From Topomyia yanbarensis (Eukaryota; Arthropoda; Insecta; Diptera; Culicidae), in assembly GCF_030247195.1 (NCBI RefSeq), contig NC_080671.1:200430625-200494624 (forward strand): 64,000 bases of DNA. Reading direction: 5' to 3'. Shown here piece by piece: positions 22,950 to 56,620 of this stretch; the first letter of the stretch is position 1; the number at the start of each line of letters is the position of its first letter. The notes under the pieces are model-generated. The model had not been told where the DNA came from and searched no databases. It was given only the letters and a program-made list of their open reading frames with translations. The position numbers were made by a program, and so were the translations under genes.

Positions 22950-23600
22950 GTTACAGATTGTCAAGTACTCTATTGAGCAAATTGACCAAAGTAAGTAAAT
23001 ATTGCCCAAACTTCATTTGAAGGAGATAAGTATCAGGATTCATCAAAAGAGAAATATTGGTTTCGGTAGAATTTAGTCAAATTATGATTGTAAGTCGCTT
23101 TCTAGAGCACATTTATTAATGAAAACTAGTTTCAGAATCCAGCTTTTTATGTGCCATAATGGCGGTCTAAATTGTTCAGATTGTAATACGTTTAATGTCC
23201 CTTTTTGACAATAATCGTTTACACCAACTTGACAGCAACGCCCAGTTGAAGATGTCGGGCGTTCATTGAATAAACATTAAACGCATTGGAGTAACGTAGC
23301 CGTAGGATGACTTAATCTCACTGGGCGGTCTCACTGGGCGGTTGACGTAAATGAGAGGGCCATTAAACGTATTACACACTGAACAATTTAGAACGCCTTT
23401 ATGGCACGTAAAAAACTGCATAGATTCGTCTATTTTCTCTGAAAGGCACGTGATTTGCATAATAAATCCCACGGTCACGATAAGATACATTTTCAAATAA
23501 AATTGAAAAAAAAATCTGCTCTTGAAATCATAATAAAGTGTTGCAGTATTGGCTGATTTTCACTATTCGCCTCTCTTCGTATATTTTCTGATCACAGCAA
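22950..23600. mobile_element. Diverged MITE related to 8282-8731, with a nested MITE
   Basis: Shared landmarks in order: AAGGAGATAAGTAT, ATCAAAAGAGAAAT, CAAATTATGATT, TCTAGAG, then near the right end GAAATCATAATAAAG and CTGATTTTCACTATTCGCCT. It is interrupted at 23142-23419. Confidence 0.6.
23142..23419. mobile_element. Nested MITE with about 60-bp inverted ends
   Basis: GCTTTTTATGTGCCATAATG then GCGGTCTAAATTGTTCAGAT at the left pairs with GAACAATTTAGAACGCCTTT then ATGGCACGTAAAAAACTGC at the right. The interior carries a repeated CACTGGGCGGT. Confidence 0.75.
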
Positions 23601-24100
23601 CATTACTCGGATTAAAGGCCCTAGTATAAAGGTACGCAAAGAGCGTGCAGAAAGTGAAGCCGAAAAAGTCTACCTATCGAGCAAAATTAGAATCCAACTT
23701 TGCTGCAGAGGTATCAGTGATGGATTCCAATTGTAAAGTAAGATAGTAAGCTCAAGACTAAAACATCACGATAATTACGACAATCGTGACTAAGGTCCTG
23801 AAATCATGAGCATGAATAACTTTATTGTGTCAGTAAAATTCGATAGTAAACTGATGAATAAAAGTTTACGAAGATGTGATGAGAAATTACTAAATCGCGA
23901 CTAAACATGGTCACGATTTTCGCAAATCAGGCCACAATATCGTGATTTTTCGAGAATTGGATTTTTCCGTGTAGTTTCAAATGATGATGTTGGATCAGCA
24001 TTTTGGGGTTTCTGAGTAACTATTTCATGTATATTTGGTTTTACGAAACTTGCCACAACTCACGGTATTCACATACAAAACGTATTTTATACAGTGAATT
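23600..24100. other. Non-coding stretch before the LINE
   Basis: No gene is seen. GTGAAGCCGAAAAAGTC at 23656 resembles the left part of the MITE at 8282, so more MITE debris is likely. Confidence 0.35.
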
Positions 24101-26205
24101 TGGTAGAGCTTCAATTACATTTTTCTCTATTTCTAATAAAATTCTTTTTGATTTTCTAATAAAGGCAATGCAATCACGAGGCAATATGAGATTCTTCACC
24201 GCAAAGTTTCTAAAAAAACGTATCAGCAAAAAAGCAGATTATAAGTTTCCGTGGTGGAATCCCGAGCTTGGTCGCCTATGAAACGTACTCCGGAAACTAC
24301 GAAAGCGATATTTACGTCGTAGGACTGACGACAACAAAACTATTCTTCGTCAAATGGAACTGCAATATGAAACAGCCCGTAACAGTGCATTCGGTGACTA
24401 TTTGAACCAAGTCCAACGCAGTCTTCGTAACAATCCCTCGACGTTCTGGACGTTTATAAATACCAGAAAACGTGCGGGGGGTACCAGAAAATGTCTATCT
24501 TCGAAACAAAAATTCACAGTCGGCAGCCGAGTCGGAGGACCTATTTGCAGAGCACTTCCAAGATGTATTTACCAGCCCATCGCAATAGTACCTTGAAACA
24601 TTACCAACGTATACTATCAACCTACCTCGTCCTAACGTAAATGATACCGATGTATTCAGCGCTCTGTCCAGCGTTGATCCGTTGAAAGGGCCTGGTCTGG
24701 ATTGCTTGCCTCCTGCGTTTATAAAACATTGTGCTCGAGCTCTCTCTGCACCAGTAAGCATAATTTTCCAGCTCTCTATCTCGGAAAATGTTTTCCCAAG
24801 TGTATGGAAAGAAGCTGCTATAGTTCCCATCCGTAAAGCTGGAAACATCCACAATATCGAAAACTACAGAGAAATCTCGCTGCTGAACTGTCTAGCTAAA
24901 GTTCTGGAAAAAAATTATCTACAATGCGATGTACCCTGCTTCATCCAACATTATCGACGAACGTCAACACGGATTTGTAAAAAAACGTTCCGCCACTTCG
25001 AACTTGATGACGTACAGCTATCGAGAAGCGTCAACAAGTGGACGCAATATATTTTGATTTCGCGAAAGTTTTCGATAAGGTGCCCCACAACATTGTTGTT
25101 CTGAAGCTGAGCGATTAGGTTGTCCTGGATGGGTAACCAGATGGCTACATTCCTAACTATCCGAGCGATCCGCTTTCGTTTGAATCGGTACCACATGTTC
25201 AAGCACGTTCGAATCGCCAACCGGTGTGCCTCAAGGAAGTCACCTAGGGCCACTTATCTTTCTATTATTCATCGTTCTCTGCACCCGCATCAAGTCTGGA
25301 AAACTACTCTACGCTGATGATCTGAAAATCTTTCGCTCAATTGCCTCAGGACTCGACTATGCTGTGCTTCAAAATGATATAGACAATATAGCGGAATGGT
25401 GCTTACTAAACGGCATGCAGATCAACGTCGATAAATGTAAGGTGATAAGTTTCGGGCGCTCGCCAATTGTAAGATATTACGAATATACCCTTCAAGCCTG
25501 TGTCATCGATAGGGTGGATTATATCCGTGATTTGGGCGTGTTGTTCGACAGAAAACTTCGTTTCGCCGACCACATTACTGCAACAACGGCGAAGGCTTTT
25601 GCAACACTGGGCTTTCTGAAACGGAACACAGTTGATTTTGTGGATTTCTACGCGCTGAAATCAATATATTGTGCACTAGTCCGGAGCACCTTAGAGTATG
25701 CTGTACAAGTATGGGCTCCATACAACGCCGTCCAAATTAATCGGTTGGAGCGTGTTCGGAGAAGCTTTGTACGATTTGCTCTCAGAAAACTGCCTTGGAA
25801 CGACCCTATCCGTCCTCCACCATACAATAACAGATGCATGTTGCTAGATTTTCCAACGTTAGAGTCTCGCCGTAGTTTCTTTCAAAGAATGTTCATCTAC
25901 GATATGATATCGAACAATATTGACTGTCCCGATATTCTTTCTAGGATTAATTTGTTTGTTCCTCCTCGTGGTATAAGGAATCGTCCGCCTTTGTGGATTC
26001 CTAGACATCGTACAGATTATGGCTAGAATAATCCGGTGGACAGATGTTGTAGCAAATTCAAAGGAACTGCTCTAGTTTACGACCTGCATACCACTAAATC
26101 TATTTATAAGTTAGCAATTAAAATTTTTTAATATTGACGTTAACAATTATATTAAGAGTTATCTGTACGGTATATGCCGAAGACGAAATAAATAAATAAA
26201 TCACT
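24100..26205 (+). mobile_element. Decayed jockey-like LINE (reverse transcriptase)
   Basis: A 5'-truncated non-LTR retrotransposon. An endonuclease-RT linker motif (KFPWWNPELGRL) is followed after one stop codon by NVLRKLRKRYLRR, then the RT domain in several frames: GPGLDCLPPAFIKHCARALS, motif A YFDFAKVFDKVPH, motif B PQGSHLGPLIFLLF and catalytic motif C YADDLKIF (about 25308-25331). The last 266 codons (25226-26026) are open. At least one stop and several frameshifts break the rest, so it is inactive. The 3' end finishes with (AAATA)-type repeats near 26186-26202. Clade is inferred from motif style only. Confidence 0.88.
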
Positions 26206-26267
26206 CAAAAAATCGACTTCTCAACAAAGGGCTAGAGGGTCATTAGCTATTTGATTCACTACGTCGA

Positions 26268-27650
26268 GATCGGAAGATGTCAGTATGTTTTTGCCTTTCT
26301 CATATAAAGAAAGGCTATGCAATCACTGTAAAAATCTACTTCTTAACCGAGGCACGGAGGGCCGAGTGTCATATACCATTCGATTCAGTTCGTCGAGTTC
26401 GGAAAATGTCTGTGTGTGTATGTATGTGTGTGTATGAGGGTGCATGTGTGTGTCATTTAAACTCACAATTTTCTCAGAGATGGCTGGACTGATTTTCACA
26501 AACTTATTTTCACAAACTCCGTCTTAAAGGTATAACGATCCCGTAAGCTGCTATTGAATTTTCTCAGAGATGGCTGGACTGATTTTCACAAACTCCGTCT
26601 TAAAGGTATAACGATCCCGTAAGCTGCTATTGAATTTTTAGTTGATCCGTCTTCCGGTTCTGAAGTTACAGCTTGATGAGTGAGGTCACACAGCAAATTC
26701 CCATATAAACTGGTACAATCATGATATCCAAATGATTTAAAACGTATTAAAATGGGTACAACATTACTCTAGTTAGCGGGTCTGGATCACAAATGATCAA
26801 TCAAAGCCACCTATGACGGTTCATGATGCCTCCGGGGAATTCGCCAAGTTCCTAAGCTAATATCACACATATTTCCCAGCGAATTCTCTACCGATTTCAA
26901 ATGAAAGATACAGTAATCACAATGACTACTAGTGAATTTCATGCGGTTCTGACTTTTGGTTTCGGAGTTACAGGTTGGTTAGTAAGGTCACATTGGAATT
27001 TCTCACATAAACCGTTACAATCGTAATACTTCAGAGGCTAAAAACTATTGAAATGGTCACCAAATTACTTCGATTTGCACGTCTAAATCACTGATTGCCA
27101 ATCAAACATTCTTTGAATATATTGTCCACTATCGACGATTCCGGAAGCCCCGAATTCCGGGCATATTCCACAATTATTGGTTCTTCGGTAATGACTGAGC
27201 CGATTTTCTCAAACCAAATCTCAAATGAAAGGCAAAATATGCAGTTGAGTATTGCGACACCACCGCCCCCTTGCCTTTGTACCTCCCTCCTTCATCACTC
27301 CCCTTCCCTTTAACCACCCTCACACCCGCATTTCCTTCATCCACCCTGTATACCGAAATAAGATGAAGGATTTCTGATGCATCCTCCACCCCCATTCTAC
27401 TAATCCCACACTCTTTCCTCTTCCAAATCCATTCCACCAATATTTCAAAACAAAAAATAAAAATAATCACATGAACATAATATTGAACACATGCTGATTG
27501 AGCTAATTAAATACTATACTTTTTTGTTTAAAGTGAGTCAATGAGTGGGATACGTACTAAGTGTAATAAGAATGTAATATGTTTCCACAATTTTATTTAA
27601 CAAAACCAGCTAATTAATCATAGTTTGGTTAAATGAGAAAAGCAGTATAC
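26268..27650 (+). repeat. Diverged copy of the dominant GCCTTTCTC repeat family
   Basis: Opens with TTTTTGCCTTTCTCATATAA, then GGAGGGCCGAGTGTCATATA, TTCGTCGAGTTCGG and a GTGTGTATG tract. Degenerate monomers follow (TTTCTCAGAGATGGCTGGAC, GATTTTCACAAAC, CGGTTCTGAAGTTACAG). An 87 bp internal tandem duplication lies at about 26466-26640. A polypyrimidine stretch covers 27265-27345. Confidence 0.7.
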
Positions 27651-28093
27651 ATGTGGTAAAACCGGAAGATACCGGTGATATCCCTTGTAAAAATACTCAC
27701 TACCGTGCGCTTCCTTCGGGAAAGGCTGCTATGGAGACGCATGGTAGTTGGATAGAATCGCAGTGGGAATATTATGTGGTTTTAATGAAATATGTTACCC
27801 GTCTGTTTTTTTTTAAATATGACAAAATGAACAATACGCATCGAAAAACAATTAATTAAAGTATGAAAAATTTATATGAGCAATAAAATTGAAAGTAAAG
27901 AACCAAAAATTGCCAAAATTTCAAATATTTTTTTTTTACTTGAAATCCTTTTCAGAAAAATCTGAATAAAAAACCAAAATATTCCTCTTAATATAAATAA
28001 CAAGCGTGATTTCTTTGCAAATATTTCCGACGAATTGTTTGTTTGAAATAAAATAAAACTAAAATCGAAAAATCAATCCTGGCTCCTTTAAGG
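27650..28093. other. AT-rich sequence, no gene
   Basis: Nothing recognised. Open readings here are short and lack coding character. Confidence 0.35.
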
Positions 28094-29598
28094 CACAGTG
28101 GTCCGAATCCAGAATTTAGTGCGACAAAAATATTTGTGACTAAACTACTGGTTCTAGAGATTTCATGTCTTCGGAACGAATAATTTGTGTCAATGGCATC
28201 TTTTGAGATGGGTGACATTAGGGTGGTCCTTATTGTTTGTACGATCTGACAATTATTTTCGAAATAAGAATAGATAGAACAATGAAGTGTTCCGCAAAAT
28301 TGTAGTACAACCTTTTTCAAGTAACTTTGCTGAGGACGTTCTATTTGTAACTTTAATGGTTTTAATTTTACAGCTATTAAAATGTTGTGTGATAGGGTGA
28401 CCCTAACAAAATCGGTTTTTTAGTTATAACCTTTTCAATATGTTTTTTACGTCAATAGCGTCTTCACAAAACTTTTAGAGCTTATTGAGGCAAATATTAT
28501 TTATAAATACAGATTTGAGATAGCTCATTTAGTTCAAAAGTTATGAGCATTTTTAGCAAAAAAATACAACCTTTTCAAATGTTGATATCTGAAAATGGAG
28601 CAAGTAAAATTAATTTCTTCTTTTTGCATTCGAAAGACCACAATTGATAGTATGTTTCATGAAAAAATTTCAGAAGTCATTATTTTAGTTTGAATATTGA
28701 GAATATTATTACTATTTGTAGCATTAAAAGTAAAACGGTCAGTGTAACCTAGCAACTATTTTTTAAATTTTTAAAATAGGATCAGATAAACAAAATCTTA
28801 AATAAAACTGCCCAAGGGTGTCGAAGGGCCCGGTGAGTCGTTGTTTCCAATGTATTTCGTTCCGCCTGAGCCGCGGAAAACCATCCCAGCACTCTGTCAT
28901 ACTGTGGCGTCGGGTCCGCTTACTTATTATTTTAGTCACAGCCGTGTTAGAATCCATCTAGGAAGTGAAAAACCCTGCTCAAGTGTGGCGAAGGGCCCAT
29001 GTATGCTGTAAATTGTCACGAGTAATGTGTGCACCATCTGGAAGATCGTAGAAATCCGGAACATTATTTTTCCCATTTTCAAACAGATCATATGATCCGA
29101 AGTAGGCACCAATCTTTTTAATCCATCTCCAATATTGGCAACGCTGCTGAATTTTCTTGAATGGTTTTCTCGAAACTTGCCGATAGACTTATTCCTCGTT
29201 TATAATGCCTCATTAAAGAGGCAAGTCTATCCGCAAGTTTCGAGAAAAATTATTTAAAAAGTTCTAATGAAAAAACTTTTTTTTAGGATTACTCTATCAC
29301 ACATCATTATATTAGCTGTAAAATTAAAACCATTAAAGTTACAAATATGACGTCATCAGCAAAGTTACTTGAAAAAGGTTGTACTACAATTTTGCGGAAC
29401 ACTTCGTTGTTCTATCTCTTCCTATTTCGAAAATAATTTTCAGATCATACAAACAATTAGAACCACCTCAATGTCACCCATCTCAAAAGATGCCTCAATT
29501 GACGCAGATTATTTGTTCCGAAGACATGAAATCTCTAGAACAAGTATTTTAGTCACAAATGTTTTTGTCATCCTAAATTCTGGATTCGGACCACTGTG
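28094..29598. mobile_element. Transib-like element with about 315-bp inverted ends
   Basis: Both ends start CACAGTGGTCCGAATCCAGA (left 28094, right 29598 in reverse complement). The inverted match continues for about 315 bp (to about 28410 and 29283), including ATTTCATGTCTTCGGAAC and AAATTGTAGTACAACC. Flanking pentamers are TAAGG and CAAGG, agreeing at 4 of 5. Terminal CACAGTG plus a 5 bp duplication fits the Transib superfamily, the relatives of RAG1. No transposase is seen. An internal hairpin lies at 29165-29249. Confidence 0.65.
29165..29249. repeat. Hairpin inside the Transib-like element
   Basis: TTTTCTCGAAACTTGCCGAT then AGACTT pairs with AAGTCTATCCGCAAGTTTCG then AGAAAA. The arms are about 26 bp with a loop of about 33 bp. 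Confidence 0.7.
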
Positions 29599-29603
29599 CA
29601 AGG

Positions 29604-30337
29604 GTAAAAACTTTGCGAAATTCTTCTCCATGCAAAGCTGTTTCAAACGGCATATTACAATTCGATTTTGGTTTGCGGGGCAAACCAATACTATCGTAAT
29701 ACTACTTTACAATGTCGTCGGTTTTAAATGTTGATAAGTGTAACTTTTACAATAAAAGTTCAAGTTTTGAGTAAATTTAACACGATAATATCTCGCCATT
29801 TTGTGAGTTACGATTTGTTAAATTATGTCGAGTTTGGAGTTACGTCAAAGATAAAATTCATATTTTTGGTATGTGGTTTAACCTGCAGCAAGGTTTTTGT
29901 CTATGTACTGATTTTTCGTGATATGATGCACTTAAAAAGAATGCTGAGAATTGCAATTAAATTGGTACCAAATACAAAAAAAAAACACTAAGAAATAAAA
30001 TCCTGCGTACGTCGCTATTGTAAGCATTTCTGATTATGCTATGAACGTGACAAATCGATCTTAACATATTTGATTGATCATCTCTTTCGGCCAGCTCCTG
30101 TAAAGGTGGCTTTGAGTAAAAACGTGAGTAGTTTTCAGTACGCTTTAACAGACATGTAACAGGTTATGCGGCAGAATTGAACAAATTCACATTTAGACCT
30201 TCTTGTCTGTTATGGGCACGGTTGGTTTTTAATGCATTTCGATACCACGTGTTTTGGTTACATTTATATTTAAATGGATCAACTCTATTGGTAAAGCATG
30301 TAATGATTGAACTACTGAATGTGTTCTGTTGTCCACC
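29604..30337. other. Non-coding, partly dispersed repeat
   Basis: Bases 29815-29880 (GTTACGTCAAAGATAAAATT) resemble 46690-46755 in the reverse-oriented repeat copy. No gene is recognised. Confidence 0.4.
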
Positions 30338-30341
30338 TTAA

Positions 30342-30457
30342 CCTTCCGGCAGTCGCGCTAGTGCACTGAGTGCATGCTGCTTTGAAAATCTAGCGAAATC
30401 GCCATAGGGCACCTGCGGGTCCTCGTTCAGTGAGCCATTTGCGCGACTTCCGGAGGG
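30342..30457. mobile_element. piggyBac-like MITE, uninterrupted copy
   Basis: The left end CCTTCCGGCAGTCGCGC and the right end in reverse complement (CCCTCCGGAAGTCGCGC) form a 17 bp inverted repeat. TTAA lies directly outside on both sides (30338-30341, 30458-30461), the signature target of piggyBac elements. The 116 bp unit is non-coding. An interrupted copy is at 34055-35520. Confidence 0.8.
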
Positions 30458-30897
30458 TTAATGATACCTTTGAAAGAAAAGCAAAGTTATGCCACTGCAA
30501 TCTCTTTGTAGAATTTTCGACGTCTGTTTCAACGCTTGTTAGCGTACATGACAATTGTGCGTGATAGTGCTACGATCACAGACAATCCCTCTAGGTTGGG
30601 GCTCCTTCACACGATGAGTGGTGTATGATCCTAGGACTTTACCCTCTGTACAATCACAGGCTTTTTAAACACCGTCGAGTGCGGGTTGCAATTGGTTTCT
30701 CGATGTTTCTCGTGAATGAGAAAAGAGTATTTCACGCTATCGAACGAACATAGCAATACTGGTTATACGTCACTAGTTAAAAGTCGTTATTCTACCGTTG
30801 TTACCTCTGCCAAATACGTACCTAGCAATTGGCTGGTCCGAGAGTATGAAACAGAATTTGACCAAACCCATTATCTGAGATTATCAGAAAAAGTTAA

Positions 30898-30910
30898 CGT
30901 ATATAAAAGC
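30898..30910 (+). promoter_or_regulatory. TATA box of the first hydroxylase gene
   Basis: TATATAAAAG at 30900-30909 is a strong TATA box. A start site 25-30 bases on would leave a 5' leader of about 25-30 bases before the proposed ATG at 30962. Position is seen; use is inferred. Confidence 0.45.
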
Positions 30911-30961
30911 ACCAAGCGTGTTGGCTAATCTGAGTATTTTTTCAAAGCAATATAGAGATGC

Positions 30962-52104
<21,143 letters not shown>

Positions 52105-52348
52105 ATAGAATATGATTACAATGTAGTAGATTAGCACTTATCCTTAACTGTCATAAATAGCTCAAATGAATCAAATTATAATAATATATGGCTTAGTATT
52201 TTAATCATAACTAGTAGAGTTTTACTTCCGAATACCACATTTAGGTATGTATGCTAAAGTCAATTACACGAAAGTCGTTCGCGATTAATTTTCGAACATT
52301 TTTATCGAACAACTTGAACTCTGGACAGGCAGCCATCGGGAGGGTTGC
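52105..52348. other. 3' flank of hydroxylase paralogue 1
   Basis: AT-rich. Nothing distinctive apart from ATATATGGCTTAG near 52184; no canonical AATAAA seen close to the stop codon. Confidence 0.35.
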
Positions 52349-53360
52349 TTCTTTTTGCCTTTCTCATATAGAAAGGATATGCAATCACTCTGAAAACCGA
52401 TTTTCCAAACGAGGCCCGGAGGGCCAGGTCTCATATACCATTCGACTCAGTTCGTTGAAATTGACAAATGTCTGTGTGTGTATGTGTGTGTGTGTTTTCA
52501 AAACTCACTCACTTTTATCAGAGATGGCTGAACAGAATCGCTCAAACTTGATTTCAAATGAAAGCTATAACGCTCTCATAAGCTGTTATTGTTTTTTTGT
52601 CGATCGGACTTCCGGTTCCGGAGTTACGAGTTGGAGAGTGCGATCACCCAGCAAATTCCCATATAAAATGGTAGCACCATGATGTCCAAATGGTGTAATA
52701 CATATTAAAAAGGGTGCAACATAACTCGAATTTGCGGGTTTAGATCACTAATGATCATTCTAAGCAGCTTTGACCACATTGGCCACCTATGACGGTTCTT
52801 GATGCCCCGGGTACTTTTCAAGTTCGTAAGTTAATCTCACACCTTTTTTTCTCAGGGAATTTTTGACCGATTTTCATAAACTTGGTTTCAAATGAAACAT
52901 ACAATACTCCCATGGACTGTTATTGAATTTCATTCGTATCTGACATTTGGTTCCGGAGTTACAGGTTATTTATTGCGACCACATAGAAATTTCCCATATA
53001 AACCGGTAAAATCGTAATACTTCAAAGGATAAAAATCCATTTCTATTTGCAAGTCTAGATCACTGATGTCCCATCAAAGATTCTTTGAATATAATGTCCA
53101 CTATTGTCAGTTCCGGAATTTTTGGGTTCCTGGCCATATTCCAGAATTAGTCACATCGGTGATGACTGAACCGATTTTCATAAACCATATCTCAAATGGA
53201 GGGTATAATATGCTGTTGGGTGTTGCATACTCCATCAGCCCCCTCTCAACTTCCCCTCACACCATCTCTTTCTACATACCCGCCCCCCCCTCCCTCCCCT
53301 TTGTCCTATATTCTCTTCATCCGCCATATACATTTTCAGAGAATTTCGCCCCATAGCCAT
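52349..53360 (+). repeat. Diverged copy of the dominant repeat
   Basis: Leader TTTTTGCCTTTCTCATATAG then GCCCGGAGGGCCAGGTCTCA, a GTGTGTATG tract, and monomers with CAGAGATGGCTGAACAGAAT, GACTTCCGGTTCCGGAGTTA and CTTGGTTTCAAATGAAAC. It ends in a polypyrimidine stretch (about 53225-53330), as the 26.3 kb copy does, so the two form one subfamily. Confidence 0.8.
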
Positions 53361-53605
53361 ATATTATAAATGAATTTGGAGTCGCTCAGCTCAAATTTGA
53401 TATCGAGAAGATCAGATCAATTCATCTTATAGTGATAAATTGATTCTGTCACATTTTATGATATAAGTTTTGCCAATAGTTGGTAATAAATTTCGTATTT
53501 ATTACCAACTATTGGCAGAACATAAAAAAATTATCTGATTTCATTGTCGTCTATTCGGTCCTTGCGGATTAGATTTCAACGTACTTTAGTGAACTGTAAC
53601 TTTTT

Positions 53606-56106
53606 GCCTTTCTCAATAGAAAGGTATTGCAATTGCTCTGAAAACCGACTTTTTAACGGAGGCCCGGAGGGCCGAGTGACATATACCATTCGATTCAGTT
53701 CGTCGAGTTCGGCAAATGTCTGTGTGTGTGTATGTATGTGTGTGTGTATGTATGTGTGTGTGTATGTGCGTCTGTGTGTGTGTACGCGAACACAATCTCA
53801 CTCACTTTTCTCAGAGATGGATGAACCGATTTTTACAAACTTAGTCCCAAATGAAAGGTGCAACGTTCCCATAGGCTGCTATTGAATTTCTAATGGATCC
53901 GACTTCCGGTTCCGGAATTACAGGGTGATGAGTACGATCACGCAGAAAACGTCGAATTTAAGAAATTCTGCAATGAATGTATAATGGTGAAAATTTTTCC
54001 AAAATGTGACCACAACTGCTTCGATTTGTAGTACTAGGTCATTAACAGCCATTCAAAGTCTCTTTGGTCACATTGGCCACCATCATCGGTTCCGGAAGCC
54101 CCGGCGGAAGTATCCAAATTCAGACTAACAGTCACATCGGTTTCTCGGAGATGGCTAGACCGATTCGACTAAACTTGGCCTCAAATGAAAGGTATTGCGT
54201 CCCCGTAAATGGCTATTTAATTTCATCCCGATCCGACTTCCGGTTCCGGAGTTGTGGCGTGCGATCACATAGCAAATTGTGATTCAAACCGATACCCCGA
54301 TGGGAGCAAAAAAGGTAAAAATTTCGCTAAAATGTCTCTCAAATAACTTAACTTTGCAGTTCTAGGTCACCGACGGCCAAACAAACTTTCGTTGACTACA
54401 TTGACCACCATAGACGGTTCCGGAAGTGCCCGGGAAAAGCGGCCATCTTTCATAACTAGCAAACTCATATCAGTTTCTCGGAAATGGTTGGGCCGATTTT
54501 CACAAACTTAGTCCCAAATGATAGCTATATTATCCCCACAGATGTCTGTAACATTTCGCACGGACCGCTTGTATGGTTCCGGAAATATAGACTGAACGGT
54601 CCGGTCACACATGAAATTCCCATATAAGCCGGAACTCAATTTTTTTTTTCAAAGGGGGGACCCCATGAAATTTCAGAAATCGAATTCGTATTTTTGATGC
54701 CAAACATCTTTAAAATGCATGAAACGTCGAGATTTTATGTTATCTCGAAAAATTTTTTTTTATGAAAATCGACTTTTTGGGACTTTGCCGATTTCGCACC
54801 TTTTTGCCTTTCTCAATAGAAAGGTATTGCAATTGCTCTGAAAACCGACATTTTAACGGAGGCCCGGAGGGCCGAGTGACATATACCATTCGATTCAGTT
54901 CGTCGAGTTCGGCAAATGTCTGTGTGTGTATGTATGTGTGTATGTATGTATGTGTGTGTGTATGTGTGTGTGTATGTGACCAAAAATGTCACTCATTTTT
55001 CTCAAAGATGGCTGAACCGATTTTGACAAACTTAGTCTCAAATGAAAGGTGCAACGTTCCCATAGGCTGCTATTGAATTTCTAATGGATCCGACTTCCGG
55101 TTCCGGAATTACAGGGTGATAAGTACGAACACGCAGAAAATGTCGATTTTAATAAATTCTGCAATGAATGTATAAAGGCGAAAAATTTTCCAAAATATGA
55201 CCACAACTGCTTCGATTTGTAGTATTAGGTCACTAACATCCATTCAAAGTCTATTTGGCCACATTGGCCACCATCCTCGGTTCCGGAAGCCCCGGCGGAA
55301 GTATCTAAATTCAGAATAACAGTCACATCGGTTTCTCGGAGATGGCTAGACCGATTCGACTAAACTTGGCCTCAAATGAAAGGTATTGCGTCCCCGTAAA
55401 TGGCTATTTAATTTCATCCCGATCCGACTTCCGGTTCCGGAGTTGTGGCGTGCGATCACATAGCAAATTGTGATTCAAACCGATACTCCGATGAAAGCAA
55501 AAAAGGTAAAAATTTCGCTAAAATGTCTCTCAAACAACTTAAATTTGCTGTTCTAGGTCACCGACGGCCAACCAAACTTTCGTTGACTACATTGACCACC
55601 ATAGACGGTTCCGGAAGTGCCCGGGAAAAGCGGCCATCTTTCAAAATTTACGAACTCACATCAGTTTCCCGAAAATGGTTGGGCCGATTTTCACAAACTT
55701 AGTCCCAAATGATAGCTATAATATCCCCATAGATGTCAATAAAATTTCGCACGGATCGCTTGTATGGGTCCGGAAATATAGACTAAATCGTCCGGTCACA
55801 TATGAAATTCCCATATAAGCCGGAACTCAAATTTTTTTTTCAAAGCGGGGACCTCATGAAATTTCAGAAATCGAATTCGTATTTTTGATGCCAAACATCT
55901 TTAAAATGCATGAAACGTCGAGATTTTATGTTATCTCGAAAAATTTTTTTTTATAAGAATCGACTTTTTGGGACTTTGCCGATTTCGCACCTTTTTTCAG
56001 TTCAATATTACCATGGCTGTTTTTTCTTTTTCAAAATTTTCACATTCTCGTGATTCATGATTGAGAAAGGCACAATTGCACCGCTAGGTGGATTAAAATA
56101 GGTTTT
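53606..56106 (+). repeat. Two-unit higher-order repeat array (array B)
   Basis: Units start at 53606 and 54806. They match units 2 and 3 of array A (40035-42540) almost base for base, including the microsatellite pattern, the CAAAGATGGCTGAACC variant and the terminal cap. Few differences were noticed: AACGG for AAAGG in the leader, and in unit 1 a stretch near 54215-54255 that follows the array A unit 1/3 version instead. It lies in the same orientation as array A, about 11 kb away. Confidence 0.92.
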
Positions 56107-56620
56107 TTACTACAAATTTTATATAAGATGATAGAATCTATCGACATTCTTACTATGACTTTCAGCTATCAACTCGGTATCGTTTGTTGGTTTTAATCGA
56201 CGATTTTATTAATTGTGTGTTTAGGCTAGCCTCAATTCGGTTGATTTCTTAGCTGTATTTTCGATATAGGTATAACACTTTTTTACATTTTAAAGACATT
56301 TAATTAGCTTGAGATTACTGGGAAAAGTTTTGAAAATTTAGAGCCATAGTACTCAAATGAGAGCAAGGATGCGAAGTACACAGATTGGAAAACTAGAAGT
56401 ATCTTTAGAAAAAGCGCTTCTCTTATAATCTAGCCAAATATTAAAATGCGCCTTTCTACTACTTATGCGCAAATTAATAAGTATTGATGCCTCGTTAGCT
56501 TAGTGTCGACTATCAGAGATAGTACTTCATCAGCCTTTAACTTCGCAAATTCTGTAGCATAAGCACTCAAGTTAGCAGAATTTTCATAATAACTTGCATC
56601 AATTTTAGACAATTCTAATT
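56107..56620. other. AT-rich intergenic sequence, no feature
   Basis: No gene recognised. Confidence 0.35.

Noticed and set aside
18343..23600. tRNA-derived SINEs or tRNA genes in the repeat-dense stretch
   Set aside because: I could not find paired A and B boxes with cloverleaf-compatible arms; none is reported.
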